Shown piece after piece: positions 1-8,985 of a stretch of DNA of 64,000 nucleotides. Made by a program: the position numbers and the translations under genes. Origin of the DNA: Pectobacterium fontis (GTDB taxonomy: Bacteria; Pseudomonadota; Gammaproteobacteria; Enterobacterales; Enterobacteriaceae); assembly GCF_000803215.1 (NCBI RefSeq), contig NZ_JSXC01000035.1, forward strand, positions 107,129 through 171,128. Reading direction: 5' to 3'. The stretch's first letter is position 1. Each line of letters starts with the position of its first letter. The notes below the pieces were generated by a model. That model was given only the letters and a program-made list of their open reading frames with translations, was not told the DNA's origin and searched no databases.

Positions 1-319
1 TCTTCAGGCGACTGAGCTGCATGACCTGATCCTGCATCGCACGAATATCCGGGCGAGTCACCGTATTAAAAATCGCGCCAACCTGACCGTTTCTGATCAT
101 TTCCCGAATGGCTTCTTTCGGGTTATCCGTTCCGACGCTGATTAATCGGAGCTGACCGATCTTCTCTTCCAGCGTCATTTTCTTCAGTAGATCCGTGACA
201 AACGCATCGCGTTGCTGATGTGACGGCGATATTGATGCCGGCGCAGACGTTAGCTCCTGCGCAAATACCGGATTACAGGCAAGTCCAATTGCTATAGTCA
301 GTGAAGTAAGCCATTTCAT
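1..319 (-). CDS. bglX: Periplasmic beta-glucosidase BglX, N-terminal part (runs off the window)
   Basis: Reading leftward from an ATG at 319, the frame gives MKWLTSLTIAIGLACNPVFA, a signal peptide, followed by about 85 residues that follow E. coli BglX closely (DAFVTDLLKKMTLEEKIGQL, then a stretch with NPKEAIREMI and VGAIFNTVTR). BglX is a family-3 glycoside hydrolase that releases glucose from beta-glucosides in the periplasm. Only the first 106 codons are inside the window, so the catalytic residues are not visible. In a soft-rot organism it would act on plant beta-glucosides or cellobiose; that last point is inference. Confidence 0.93.
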   Translation of the reverse strand, partial: MKWLTSLTIAIGLACNPVFAQELTSAPASISPSHQQRDAFVTDLLKKMTLEEKIGQLRLISVGTDNPKEAIREMIRNGQVGAIFNTVTRPDIRAMQDQVMQLSRLK

Positions 320-667
320 TCGTTATAAAGACCCAGTCAATCCAGGCATCAGAGCAGAACAATGCGCTGAAGCACAAGACAGGTTGAAGATTACGACGGT
401 CACATCCCTTCTCTGATTAGGCGTAAAAAACACCTTTTCCGGCCTTAAGCGAATAAGGCTTCCCGATAGTGGTTGCCACACCGACGCATTCAAATGCACA
501 GCGCGTAATATAGTGCATTTATTGAAGTTTCATTTAATAAAAACTGCAAGAATAATGCTAGGCGATACGCAAAACGAACATTCTGCCTGCCGTGGGAGGA
601 AAAGTGGACAGCATGAAGGCGCATGAGGCGACCCGACCAAGAGCCGACACATGCGCATCTGAGAAAA
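320..667. other. Intergenic region between the PLP enzyme gene and bglX
   Basis: About 350 bases lie between two leftward genes and should hold the bglX promoter. I see a small hairpin (GCCTTA at 442-447 against TAAGGC at 454-459) but no convincing terminator or operator. A short rightward frame starting near 592 has a fair ribosome-binding site but overlaps the 3' end of the PLP enzyme gene antisense and has no recognisable content. Confidence 0.4.
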
Positions 668-2014
668 TTAACGCCGCTGTGATTGCAAATGCAAAGCCCG
701 ATCGAGTGCCCCAACCAGCCAGTCAATATCGTGTTCCTGAAATGCCAGAGGTGGACGCAGCTTCAACACATTCCCGTGCGGCCCTGCAACCGACGTAAGT
801 ACCCGTTCGGCACGCAGTTGTTCAACCACGTCCAGCGCCAGTGCTTTATCCGGCGTTTTTGTTTCCCGATCGCTGACCAGTTCAAAGCCGATAAACAGCC
901 CCGCCCCGCGTACATCACCGATACACGCATGACGGTCGGCAAGCAGCGCCAGCTCACGCTGCAATTTTTCTCCGACAACGCGGCTATGTTCCTGTAAACC
1001 TTCCTCGCGAATAACGCGCAATACCGCTTGTGCAGCCGCAATCGATACCGGGTTTCCACCAAAGGTATTAAAATAAGGGATCTCATCGCTGAATGCCGCC
1101 AGCACGTCTGCTTTTGCCAACAGCGCCGACACCGGTATGCCGTTGCCCATCGGTTTACCCAATGTGACGACATCCGGCACGATACCATGCCGCCCAAATC
1201 CCCAAAAATGCTCACCCGTGCGGGCAAAACCGGGCTGAACCTCATCCGCAATGAAAATCCCGCCATTCGCGTGCACCACATCAATCGCCGGTTTCAGGTA
1301 GCCAGCCGGCCCCGGTAGTACGCCATCCGAGGAAAAAATAGAATCCGCGAGGAAGCCCGCGAATTTAATGCCGTTCGCAGCCATATCATCAATTTGCGCC
1401 TGGATTTGCTGCGCAAACCAAATCCCCAGATCGGGCGCATTAACCCGATAGCGGTCGGGTGCAGGTACAAGGCGCGTTGTCGGCGCCAGAGGCTGCCCGC
1501 TTCCCAGCGCCGGTGATGCGCCGGACGTAAGCTCGCTGGTGCCATGATAGGCTTCGCGGCTCACAATAATCCCCGTGCCGCCGCTGTAGGCGCGCGCCAC
1601 GCGAATCGCCAGATCGTTGGCCTCCGAGCCGGTACACATGTACATCGCCTTATTGATGGCCGCTGGCACCGTACTCAGAATATCCGCAGAGTAATCCAGA
1701 ATACGTTCGTGCAAATAACGGGTATGCGTGTTGAGCAGGCGCATTTGCTCATTAACCGCCTCAATAACCGCAGGGTGGCAGTGCCCGATACTGGCAACAT
1801 TGTTGTAGACATCCAGATACTTATGCCCCGCGGCATCCCACAGGTATTGCCCCTCGCCGCGAACCAAATGCACGGGGTTACGGTAGAACAAACGATAGGA
1901 ATTTCCTAACACCTGAGTGCGCTTATCCGTCAGCCTGCGGGTGTCTTCATCCAACGCCTCCACATGTTCAGCGCGAAAGCTATTGGTGTCCATGATGGTT
2001 GAGCGTGTCGCCAT
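668..2014 (-). CDS. Class-III PLP-dependent enzyme of the ETNPPL/PbfA type (possible hydroxy-aminoethylphosphonate ammonia-lyase)
   Basis: A 448-residue fold-type I PLP enzyme. The PLP lysine is in LGKPMGNG (about K287), with the cofactor aspartate in IADEVQ (about D257). The segments NNVASIGHCHP, LLNTHTRYLH and the C-terminal VLKLRPPLAF resemble mammalian ethanolamine-phosphate phospho-lyase (AGXT2L1) more than ordinary omega-transaminases. PbfA, a bacterial relative, turns (R)-1-hydroxy-2-aminoethylphosphonate into phosphonoacetaldehyde. The gene is divergent from an aminoethylphosphonate-type importer, which fits PbfA, but no phnW, phnX, phnA or phnY is in the window. The start at 2014 is preferred because AGAGGAG lies five bases upstream; the longer frame to 2041 lacks this. 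A phospho-lyase or true aminotransferase remains possible. Confidence 0.75.
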   Translation of the reverse strand: MATRSTIMDTNSFRAEHVEALDEDTRRLTDKRTQVLGNSYRLFYRNPVHLVRGEGQYLWDAAGHKYLDVYNNVASIGHCHPAVIEAVNEQMRLLNTHTRYLHERILDYSADILSTVPAAINKAMYMCTGSEANDLAIRVARAYSGGTGIIVSREAYHGTSELTSGASPALGSGQPLAPTTRLVPAPDRYRVNAPDLGIWFAQQIQAQIDDMAANGIKFAGFLADSIFSSDGVLPGPAGYLKPAIDVVHANGGIFIADEVQPGFARTGEHFWGFGRHGIVPDVVTLGKPMGNGIPVSALLAKADVLAAFSDEIPYFNTFGGNPVSIAAAQAVLRVIREEGLQEHSRVVGEKLQRELALLADRHACIGDVRGAGLFIGFELVSDRETKTPDKALALDVVEQLRAERVLTSVAGPHGNVLKLRPPLAFQEHDIDWLVGALDRALHLQSQRR

Positions 2015-2426
2015 AATCACTCCTCTGTAAGGTGGTGGCACGACGGCGTCTCACATCGAGAAAACGCATCGTGCATGTTCAGATAACATTCACCCTACAC
2101 CAAAAGCAATTAAATACACAAATACAAAAAAACGCACTTTTTTGATGCACAAAAACGCCAAAAAAGTGCAATAATTTTGTCATATAAAATCATGCAAGAC
2201 GTTATTCATCCCCATTCAAATTGACACCCATACAGCACATAAATTTAATCCATTGATTTATAGATAATATTTTAACGACATTTCATCAAAAGAAGAAAAT
2301 GGCATGATTAGTGCTAAAACTTCAGACCACTCGCAATAAGCACAAAAATACACAGGCGTGTTATGCACCGTTCAACGCGAGAGGAACACTGATGCCAACC
2401 TTTTCCACAACCGTAGGGGAACGTTT
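2015..2426. other. Divergent promoter region with AT-rich tract
   Basis: About 410 bases between the PLP enzyme and the importer operon. It holds the inverted repeat at 2134-2169 and a 12-codon reading frame at 2392-2430. The stretch 2100-2300 is strongly AT-rich. No promoter could be assigned with confidence. Confidence 0.5.
2134..2169. promoter_or_regulatory. 10-bp inverted repeat, candidate operator between the PLP enzyme and importer genes
   Basis: GCACTTTTTT at 2134-2143 is matched exactly by AAAAAAGTGC at 2160-2169, with 16 bases between. It lies in the AT-rich divergent promoter region. The DeoR-family gene at the end of the importer operon is the obvious candidate to bind here, by analogy with other sugar/phosphate DeoR regulators. 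The dyad is seen directly; the regulator assignment is inference. Confidence 0.5.
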
Positions 2427-2430
2427 ATGA
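2392..2430 (+). CDS. Possible 12-codon leader peptide coupled to the importer binding-protein gene
   Basis: ATG at 2392 is preceded by GAGAGGA at a suitable distance and opens a frame MPTFSTTVGERL that ends in TGA at 2428-2430. That stop overlaps the ATG of the binding-protein gene as ATGA, the usual arrangement for translational coupling. There are no runs of one amino acid that would point to attenuation. It may be a real leader or chance. Confidence 0.35.
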   Translation: MPTFSTTVGERL

Positions 2431-3446
2431 ACCGATTTTCATTTCGTCGCACCAGTCTGATCGCAGCATTCACCTGTGCCACGCTCGCTAACGCTGCCGC
2501 ACAGGCAGGTACTATCACGGTCTATACCTCACTGGAAGAAGATGAGATCAAGGATTACGTCGCACAGGCCAAGAAGGATTTGCCCGATGTGACAATTAAT
2601 GTACTGCGCTTGTCCACTGGCGACCTCGGCCCACGAATTCTGGCGGAATCCAAGAACCCGCAACATGACGTCATTTGGGGCTGGGCCGTTACCAGCGTGA
2701 TGGATCCACGTTTGTCTGCATTATTGGAACCCTACGATGCCAAAGGCAGCGATAGCCTGGCTGCCACCTATCGCGCGGCGGATCACAAGTGGTTTGCGGC
2801 AACCGGCTATATGGCTGCTTTTTGCGTCAATACGGAAGCGTTAAAAGCGAAAAACCTTCCTGTTCCCGCATCCTGGCAGGATCTGACCAACCCAATCTAT
2901 AAGGGGGAAATCGTGATGCCCAATCCGGTTTCCTCCGGCACGGGCTACTTGCAAATCGCCGCGCTGCTGCAAGCGAAAGGGGAACAAAATGGCTGGACAT
3001 TTTTGAAGTCATTGGATGGCAACATCGCCCAATACACCAAGTCAGGCTCGCGCCCTTGTAAAGCGGCACGCACGGGTGAGTACGCGATTGGCGTCTCACT
3101 GGCTTTCGCCGCCATGCAATCGATTGAAGAAGGCTACCCGATCAAAATGGTGATCCCAAGCGATGGTGCCGGCTATGAATTAGAAGCCTCCGCCCTGATG
3201 ACCGCCGCCAAGAACAAGCCCGATGCGAAACGCTTTCTTGACTGGACGCTCTCCAGCAATGCCGCCACGCTCTACACCAAATATAAAGAAATCGTGACCA
3301 TACCCGGCGTTGAACAGTCAAAAGCTGCGCAAATGGCTGGCCTGCCCGCCGATCTCACACACGTACTCTACCCCGTTGATTTCACCAAAAGCGCCAACGA
3401 TCGTGACGCCACGCTGGCAACCTGGCAAAAAACCATTGGCCGATAG
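2427..3446 (+). CDS. ABC importer periplasmic binding protein, putative 2-aminoethylphosphonate type (PhnS-like)
   Basis: A 339-residue protein with a basic N-terminus and hydrophobic signal sequence (cleavage probably after NAAAQA), then GTITVYTSLEEDEIKDYV, typical of the iron/phosphonate/polyamine binding-protein superfamily (the FbpA/PhnS branch). The start at 2427 has AGGGGAA just upstream and begins the signal peptide; the longer frame to 2358 does not make sense as a secretion signal. It is first in an operon with an ATPase and a fused permease, the set annotated in other enterics as a second aminoethylphosphonate system. Ferric iron or another anion is the main alternative substrate. 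Confidence 0.78.
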   Translation: MNRFSFRRTSLIAAFTCATLANAAAQAGTITVYTSLEEDEIKDYVAQAKKDLPDVTINVLRLSTGDLGPRILAESKNPQHDVIWGWAVTSVMDPRLSALLEPYDAKGSDSLAATYRAADHKWFAATGYMAAFCVNTEALKAKNLPVPASWQDLTNPIYKGEIVMPNPVSSGTGYLQIAALLQAKGEQNGWTFLKSLDGNIAQYTKSGSRPCKAARTGEYAIGVSLAFAAMQSIEEGYPIKMVIPSDGAGYELEASALMTAAKNKPDAKRFLDWTLSSNAATLYTKYKEIVTIPGVEQSKAAQMAGLPADLTHVLYPVDFTKSANDRDATLATWQKTIGR

Positions 3447-3522
3447 TGGTCTGTATTCGCTGTAGAGGCTACCGCACAGCGTACTCCCACTGCGCGGCAG
3501 CCGTCATTAAGAGGTCGCATTT

Positions 3523-4533
3523 ATGGCACTGGTTATTCAAAATCTTTATAAAAGCTTTGAGGGCTATGTGGCTCTCGACCGTATCAATTTGTCGATTGAA
3601 AATGCCGAATTCGTCTGCCTTCTTGGGCCAAGCGGCTGTGGCAAGACGACATTGCTGCGCATCATTGCCGGATTGCTAAGCTGCGATGGGGGGAAAATCA
3701 CGCTCGATGACCGCGATCTGGTCAACGTACCCGCACGGGAACGAGGCTTTGGCATCGTATTCCAGTCCTACTCGCTTTTTCCCCATATGACGATTGCTCA
3801 AAATATTGGCTACGGTCTTAAAATTCGTCACACCCCAACAGAAGACATTGCCGCACGCGTTAGCGATCTACTGGATACCGTGCGCCTGAGCGGATTCGGC
3901 GATCGCTACCCGAATCAACTTTCGGGAGGGCAACAGCAGCGTGTCGCGATTGCCCGCGCACTGGCGGTCAACCCTTCCCTGCTCTTGCTCGATGAACCGC
4001 TGTCGGCACTGGATGCCCGCGTGCGTGCCGGGCTGCGTCAGGAGCTGCGCGACGTGCAGCAACGCCTGGGCATCCCCACACTGATGGTCACACACGATCA
4101 GGAAGAAGCCATGAGCATGGCGGATAAAATCATCTGCATGCACGGTGGGCGGATTGTACAGGAAGGGACACCCCACGAACTCTATACCAGCCCGCGCACA
4201 CGTTTCGTGGCCGAATTCATGGGGCACAGTAATTTGCTGTCACGCGATATCGTCACTGCGTGTATGCCTGAGCTGCTTCCCTCTGCGCAAGAGACGGCGC
4301 TACCAGCAGACGCGGAGCTGTTTATCCGCCCGGAACGCATTGCATTACACAAAGCGGAAGGCGCGGAAGGCCGGGTTATCAACACCAGCTTCCTCGGCAG
4401 TATTCAACGTGTTCAGGTGATGTGGAAATCGCAACCGCTCTTGGTCGAAACCAGCAGCGCTGTCAACTGGTCCTCTGGCGACCCTGTCCATCTCTCAATT
4501 CGCGCAGAAGACTGCGCCTGGGTGCAAGCATGA
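3523..4533 (+). CDS. ABC importer ATP-binding protein (PhnT-like)
   Basis: A 336-residue ATPase. Walker A GPSGCGKTT is at residues 35-43, the Q-loop around residue 81, signature LSGGQ at 133-137 and Walker B LLLLDEP at 153-159. After the nucleotide-binding domain comes a C-terminal TOBE-like region (about 235-336), as in PotA/FbpC/PhnT proteins. AAGAGGT precedes the ATG. The stop overlaps the start of the permease gene by four bases (ATGA), so the two are translated together. It powers uptake of the ligand bound by the preceding protein; substrate identity rests on context. Confidence 0.85.
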   Translation: MALVIQNLYKSFEGYVALDRINLSIENAEFVCLLGPSGCGKTTLLRIIAGLLSCDGGKITLDDRDLVNVPARERGFGIVFQSYSLFPHMTIAQNIGYGLKIRHTPTEDIAARVSDLLDTVRLSGFGDRYPNQLSGGQQQRVAIARALAVNPSLLLLDEPLSALDARVRAGLRQELRDVQQRLGIPTLMVTHDQEEAMSMADKIICMHGGRIVQEGTPHELYTSPRTRFVAEFMGHSNLLSRDIVTACMPELLPSAQETALPADAELFIRPERIALHKAEGAEGRVINTSFLGSIQRVQVMWKSQPLLVETSSAVNWSSGDPVHLSIRAEDCAWVQA

Positions 4534-6182
4534 ACCATTCACTTCTCCCGCCGCAAACGGCCAGTGACCGCTGGCTTTCACGTCTCTGTCTGTGGCTTCC
4601 ACTGCTGGCGCTGCTGATGTTTTTCGGCATCCCGATGCTCAGTATCGTCTGGCACAGCCTGTTGGACGATCAAAGCGGCACAGTAGGATTATCCAACTAT
4701 CTGACGCTGCTGGATTCGCCCGGCATCTGGCGGGCTACAGCAAATAGCGTGTTATTGGGCATCGCGACCACTGTTGTCACCCTGTTACTGGGATTCATTG
4801 TCGCCTATGGGCTGGAGTGTACGGCGATGCCCGCAAAGCGGTTTATTACCTTTGCGACCACACTCCCGATACTCGCCCCTTCACTGGTGCTGGGATTAGG
4901 GTTAATTTTTCTGCTGGGAAGAAATGGCATCATCAGTAATCTTCTCGGCGTGCGCATGGATATTTATGGTTTTTGGGGGCTGTTGATCGCTAACGTGTTG
5001 TACGCACTACCGCAGGCTATTCTGATCATCCGCACCACGCTGCGCCATAGCGATACCCGCCAGTATGAGGCCGCCAATGTGCTGGGCGCGTCCGACTGGC
5101 GGCAGTTTCTGGATATTACTCTGCCCGGACTGCGATACGGCCTGCTGAGTGCCGCCTTTGTCGTCTTTACCATCACGATCACAGATTTCGGCAACGCGAT
5201 CGTGATCGGCGGCAACTTCTCCGTACTCGCCACCGAGATTTACAGTCAGGTCAGTGGTCAGATGAAATTCGGTATGGGGGCGGTCGTTGGGATTTTGCTC
5301 CTGCTGCCTGCGGCTGCCTCTATCTGGATAGAGCGCGCCACCGCAAGACGGCAAAAAGCGATTGGCACACAGGCGGCGATCCCCCACGTTCCGCAACCCC
5401 TGCGCACACGCGATATGTCGTTCTATCTGGCTACCATGACGATCGCCTTCACCGTTGTCGCCGTCATTGGCACCGTCATTATTGCCAGCATGATTCGTCT
5501 GTGGCCGTACCGGCTCGATCTGACGCTTAAACATTATGATATCGATCTTGCGGGTGGCTACACCCCACTGTGGACGTCAGTCTGGATTTCCGCACTGGCG
5601 GCAGTGGTTGGCACAGCACTGCTATTCCTGCTCACCTTCGGTATTCACCGGCAACCGGGAAAAGTGGCTAACACCGCCGTCCTGCTCAGTGCCTTGCCTG
5701 TAGCCGTACCGGGTTTGGTGTTAGGGTTATCTTACGTCTTTACGTTCAACACCGCCGACCTCCCCTGGGGGATGCTGTATGGTTCGGCGCTGCTGGTGGC
5801 GCTGTGCAACTATTATCACTACCACACACAAGGCTACACCACGATGATGATGGGAATACGTAACGTTCCCCATGCCATGGAAGATGCCACCACGGTTTTA
5901 GGCGGCGGTGTGGTGCGTATTTTACGTGATGTTTATCTACCAGCCATGCGCGTCACGCTGATTTCGGTCGCGATGTTTTTATTCATGCGCTCAATGGTTA
6001 CACTATCGGCCGTGATTTTTTTGGTCACACCGTCGTTGCCGTTAGGCGCCGTTACCGTGATGCGGCTGGATGAAGCAGGCTTTACTTCACAGGCAGCCGC
6101 CTTTTCGACGTGTATTATGGGTATTGTCGCCATCACAGCTCTGCTTCTGCATCTCGTGACAGAGAAACGGCAATCATTGTAG
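4530..6182 (+). CDS. Fused two-unit ABC permease (PhnU2-like)
   Basis: A 550-residue inner-membrane protein with two binding-protein-dependent permease modules in one chain, about six transmembrane segments each, joined near residue 290. EAA-loop-like motifs occur in both halves (EAANVLGASDWRQFLDITLP and MEDATTVLGGGVVRIL, each followed by a hydrophobic segment). Fused permeases of this size belong to the FbpB and PhnU2 types. The start at 4530 is set by the ATGA overlap with the ATPase gene and by the hydrophobic segment that follows; the frame upstream of it lies inside the ATPase gene. Confidence 0.85.
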   Translation: MNHSLLPPQTASDRWLSRLCLWLPLLALLMFFGIPMLSIVWHSLLDDQSGTVGLSNYLTLLDSPGIWRATANSVLLGIATTVVTLLLGFIVAYGLECTAMPAKRFITFATTLPILAPSLVLGLGLIFLLGRNGIISNLLGVRMDIYGFWGLLIANVLYALPQAILIIRTTLRHSDTRQYEAANVLGASDWRQFLDITLPGLRYGLLSAAFVVFTITITDFGNAIVIGGNFSVLATEIYSQVSGQMKFGMGAVVGILLLLPAAASIWIERATARRQKAIGTQAAIPHVPQPLRTRDMSFYLATMTIAFTVVAVIGTVIIASMIRLWPYRLDLTLKHYDIDLAGGYTPLWTSVWISALAAVVGTALLFLLTFGIHRQPGKVANTAVLLSALPVAVPGLVLGLSYVFTFNTADLPWGMLYGSALLVALCNYYHYHTQGYTTMMMGIRNVPHAMEDATTVLGGGVVRILRDVYLPAMRVTLISVAMFLFMRSMVTLSAVIFLVTPSLPLGAVTVMRLDEAGFTSQAAAFSTCIMGIVAITALLLHLVTEKRQSL

Positions 6183-6212
6183 CCGGGTCAGACCTTCAAA
6201 GAATGGAAAGCT

Positions 6213-6983
6213 ATGTTAGAAGAAACACGGTTACATCGCATACAGGCTCTGCTCTCAACATTAAACCGGGTGAGCACCGAGAAAATCATTCAGCATCTTG
6301 GCGTGTCACGCGAAACCGTACGACGCGATATCGTGAAGCTGGAAGCTGCGGGCGCATTGCGCCGCGTCCACGGCGGGATTGTGGCAACCACACAAGAACC
6401 GGAACTGCCGCTGTCCATTCGTAACACCGTGCGCGAAAAAGAAAAACAGGCCATTGCCCGCGCGGCTGTACAGCAGTTAAACGCTGGACAAACCCTGTTT
6501 ATCGATGCTGGCAGCACAACGTCTCTGTTAGCCGATGAGTTGCTCTCAATGCCGGGGATGACGGTCATTACCAACAGTCTGACCGTAGCACAGAAACTCT
6601 CCGCATCAGAATCCGTCGCACAGCACAGCGTGATATTACTCGGTGGATACATGGGAGCCTCCGCACAGGCAACACACGGTGACATCACCATCAATGAACT
6701 ACAGCGCTATCGCGCCGACGTTGCCCTCCTCTCTCCGGTGGGGGTGGAGGCCGCTTCCGGCGCCAGCAGTTTCGCTCACCATGAAGCGGCCATTGCCAGA
6801 GCCATGGTGCAGCATGCCCGAACACGAATTATCCTGGCAGACCACAGCAAGATTGGCACCACCAGCCGTGTGGCCTATGCCACCATGCCGGAGATCGATA
6901 TGATCGTGACCGATGCCGCCAGTGCAGACAACCCCGCCTTGTCATTATTACAGATGCATTGCCAACAGGTAATCATCGCCTGA
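6213..6983 (+). CDS. DeoR-family transcriptional regulator
   Basis: A 256-residue repressor of classic DeoR design. An N-terminal helix-turn-helix (about 20-50) reads STEKIIQHLGVSRETVRRDI and ends in RRVHGG; a C-terminal sugar-phosphate-isomerase-like effector domain includes FIDAGSTT and ILADHSKIG. It lies 30 bases after the permease gene and is probably cotranscribed. DeoR proteins usually respond to phosphorylated sugars or other small phosphates. The likely target is its own operon and the divergent PLP enzyme gene through the inverted repeat at 2134-2169. The ligand is unknown. Confidence 0.88.
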   Translation: MLEETRLHRIQALLSTLNRVSTEKIIQHLGVSRETVRRDIVKLEAAGALRRVHGGIVATTQEPELPLSIRNTVREKEKQAIARAAVQQLNAGQTLFIDAGSTTSLLADELLSMPGMTVITNSLTVAQKLSASESVAQHSVILLGGYMGASAQATHGDITINELQRYRADVALLSPVGVEAASGASSFAHHEAAIARAMVQHARTRIILADHSKIGTTSRVAYATMPEIDMIVTDAASADNPALSLLQMHCQQVIIA

Positions 6984-7127
6984 CCACTCACGATGAATCG
7001 TCTCACCGACGGTTCATCGCCACCGATGTTTACTCCCCCAACAACAGGCTCGCGGAGAAACGGGAAGATGATTTCCGTCGCCGTTCGTGCTAATGCTAAG
7101 GCCTGGTTAACACAAGGAGTATCAGAC

Positions 7128-7814
7128 ATGTATCAGTTGTATATCGCCAATAAAAACTATTCGTCCTGGTCACTGCGTCCGTGGGTGCTATTGAAAACAC
7201 TGTCGATTCCTTTTGAAGAGAAGCTGGTCGCCTTTGCGCCCGGCATAACACAACCCACATTTAAGGCCTTTTCGCCGACGGCAAAAGTCCCCTGCCTGAT
7301 CGATGGTGAGACCACCGTCTGGGATTCATTAGCGATTACCGAATATCTGGCTGAACAGCATCCCGGCGTCTGGCCTGCCGATGCCAAAGCCCGAGCCTGG
7401 GCACGCTGTGCTGCCGCTGAAATGCACTCCGGCTTTGGCGCGCTGCGTAACACCTGTGCCATGAGCTGTGGGGTACGCATCAAGATGAGTGAGATCCCTC
7501 CCGCCCTCAGCAACGACCTCACTCGTATCGGCGAGCTATGGCAGGAAGGGTTGACGCGCTTTGGCGGGCCATTTCTGGCAGGAAAACAGTTTTCGGCCGT
7601 GGATGCCTTCTTTGCGCCGGTTGTTTTCCGTATCAGAACCTATCAGCTTCCCGTTTCACCAGAAGCCGCTGCCTATTGCGACCACCTATTAGCCCAGCCC
7701 GCGATGCAGCATTGGCTACAGGATGCCTTAGCGGAAACCTGGCGTGAGCCGGGTCATGAGGAAGAAGTGGCCAATGCGGGTGAGGTGATCGAGGATTTAC
7801 GCGCACGCGCGTAA
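7128..7814 (+). CDS. Glutathione S-transferase family protein
   Basis: A 228-residue protein with an N-terminal thioredoxin-like domain (YIANKNYSSWSLRPW, then the glutathione-contact segment around KVPCLIDGETTVWDSLAI) and an alpha-helical C-terminal domain. The serine-rich N-terminal segment holds the likely catalytic serine near residue 12. The start at 7128 is chosen because AAGGAGT lies seven bases upstream and the family begins MYxLYI; the open frame extends farther left without homology. It stands alone downstream of the DeoR gene and probably has its own promoter. Substrate is not known; a soluble cytoplasmic detoxification enzyme is likely. Confidence 0.85.
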   Translation: MYQLYIANKNYSSWSLRPWVLLKTLSIPFEEKLVAFAPGITQPTFKAFSPTAKVPCLIDGETTVWDSLAITEYLAEQHPGVWPADAKARAWARCAAAEMHSGFGALRNTCAMSCGVRIKMSEIPPALSNDLTRIGELWQEGLTRFGGPFLAGKQFSAVDAFFAPVVFRIRTYQLPVSPEAAAYCDHLLAQPAMQHWLQDALAETWREPGHEEEVANAGEVIEDLRARA

Positions 7815-7887
7815 CAACGTCGCAGTCGGTGACGGCAGAACCACCGTTAACCGCCCCCTTCCAAGGCACCCAGAAGGGGGCAATCGG

Positions 7888-8835
7888 TTATTCGGTTTCG
7901 ATACTCGCCATGCTTTGTGGTTGACGAGAAGCCAGCGATTTTTGTTTCTTATAACTTAACGCGGCGGCAGGCACCTCACTGACCTTACCGGTTTCAATCC
8001 ATTTACGCAGGCGGTTCGCGTCCGCGAAATGCGTGTATTTCCCAAAGGCATCCAACACCACCAGCGCCACAGGCCGCTGGTTAATGACCGTACGCATCAC
8101 CAGACAGTGCCCCGCCTGATTGGTAAAGCCCGTTTTAGTGAGCTGAATGCTCCAGTCTTCTTTATAGATCAGATGGTTGGTATTCCTGAACGGCAGGCTG
8201 TACGCCGGATGAGAGAACGTCGCCGTTTTCTCCTGCGTAGTGCTAAGCTGGCTCAGCAACGGATATTGCTTGCTAGCAATCAGGAGCTTGGTGAGATCGC
8301 GCGCCGTCGAGACATTATTGGTGGACAACCCGGTCGGTTCCACATAACGCGTGTGGGCCATACCTAATGCACGGGCTTTGGCATTCATCGCACGGATAAA
8401 CGCCTCATAGCCGCCAGGATAGTGATGCGCCAGACTGGCAGCGGCACGGTTTTCGGATGACATCAGCGCCAGCAACAGCATGTCATGACGGCTGATCTCA
8501 CTATTCAGACGAACGCGCGAGTACACCCCTTTCATTTCTTTCGTCTGGCTGATATCCACCGAGATGATTTCATCCAGCGGCTGATTAGCATCCAGCACCA
8601 CCAGCGCGGTCATCAGTTTCGTCACCGAGGCGATCGGCACCACCACATCTGGATTACTGGAATACAGGACATGGTTATCGCGCAAATCCACCACCATGGC
8701 GCTACCGGAAGCAATTTCCTGATGCGCACTGCCAGCAGAATACGTCGGCGCTTTCGCCACAGCCTGAGGCAACATCACAGCATGGGTTGACAACAACAAC
8801 AGGCCACAAAGAGAAAGCTTAAAATTTTTGTTCAT
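7888..8835 (-). CDS. pbpG: D-alanyl-D-alanine endopeptidase PbpG (PBP7)
   Basis: A 315-residue low-molecular-weight penicillin-binding protein. After a signal peptide ending near AVAKA come the three active-site motifs: SVTK at 70-73 (nucleophile S70), SEN at 127-129 and KTG at 234-236. PbpG cuts DD-crosslinks in periplasmic peptidoglycan. Length and order of motifs match E. coli PBP7. The gene stands alone between convergent and small membrane-protein genes. Confidence 0.95.
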   Translation of the reverse strand: MNKNFKLSLCGLLLLSTHAVMLPQAVAKAPTYSAGSAHQEIASGSAMVVDLRDNHVLYSSNPDVVVPIASVTKLMTALVVLDANQPLDEIISVDISQTKEMKGVYSRVRLNSEISRHDMLLLALMSSENRAAASLAHHYPGGYEAFIRAMNAKARALGMAHTRYVEPTGLSTNNVSTARDLTKLLIASKQYPLLSQLSTTQEKTATFSHPAYSLPFRNTNHLIYKEDWSIQLTKTGFTNQAGHCLVMRTVINQRPVALVVLDAFGKYTHFADANRLRKWIETGKVSEVPAAALSYKKQKSLASRQPQSMASIETE

Positions 8836-8985
8836 TCTTCAATAACTTAAACAGTATTCTGTTAAATGAAAGGAATAGGCAACGGCATTATAATTTACCG
8901 CCCTTCCCCACGCACTCATGCAACAAAGAAAGCTTTGTGACAAATTTTGACAAACACGTTTAACAACCTACTGTTTTTCCTACGA

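Noticed and set aside
592..798. 68-codon rightward ORF with a fair ribosome-binding site
   Set aside because: It runs antisense over the 3' end of the PLP enzyme gene and has no recognisable content.
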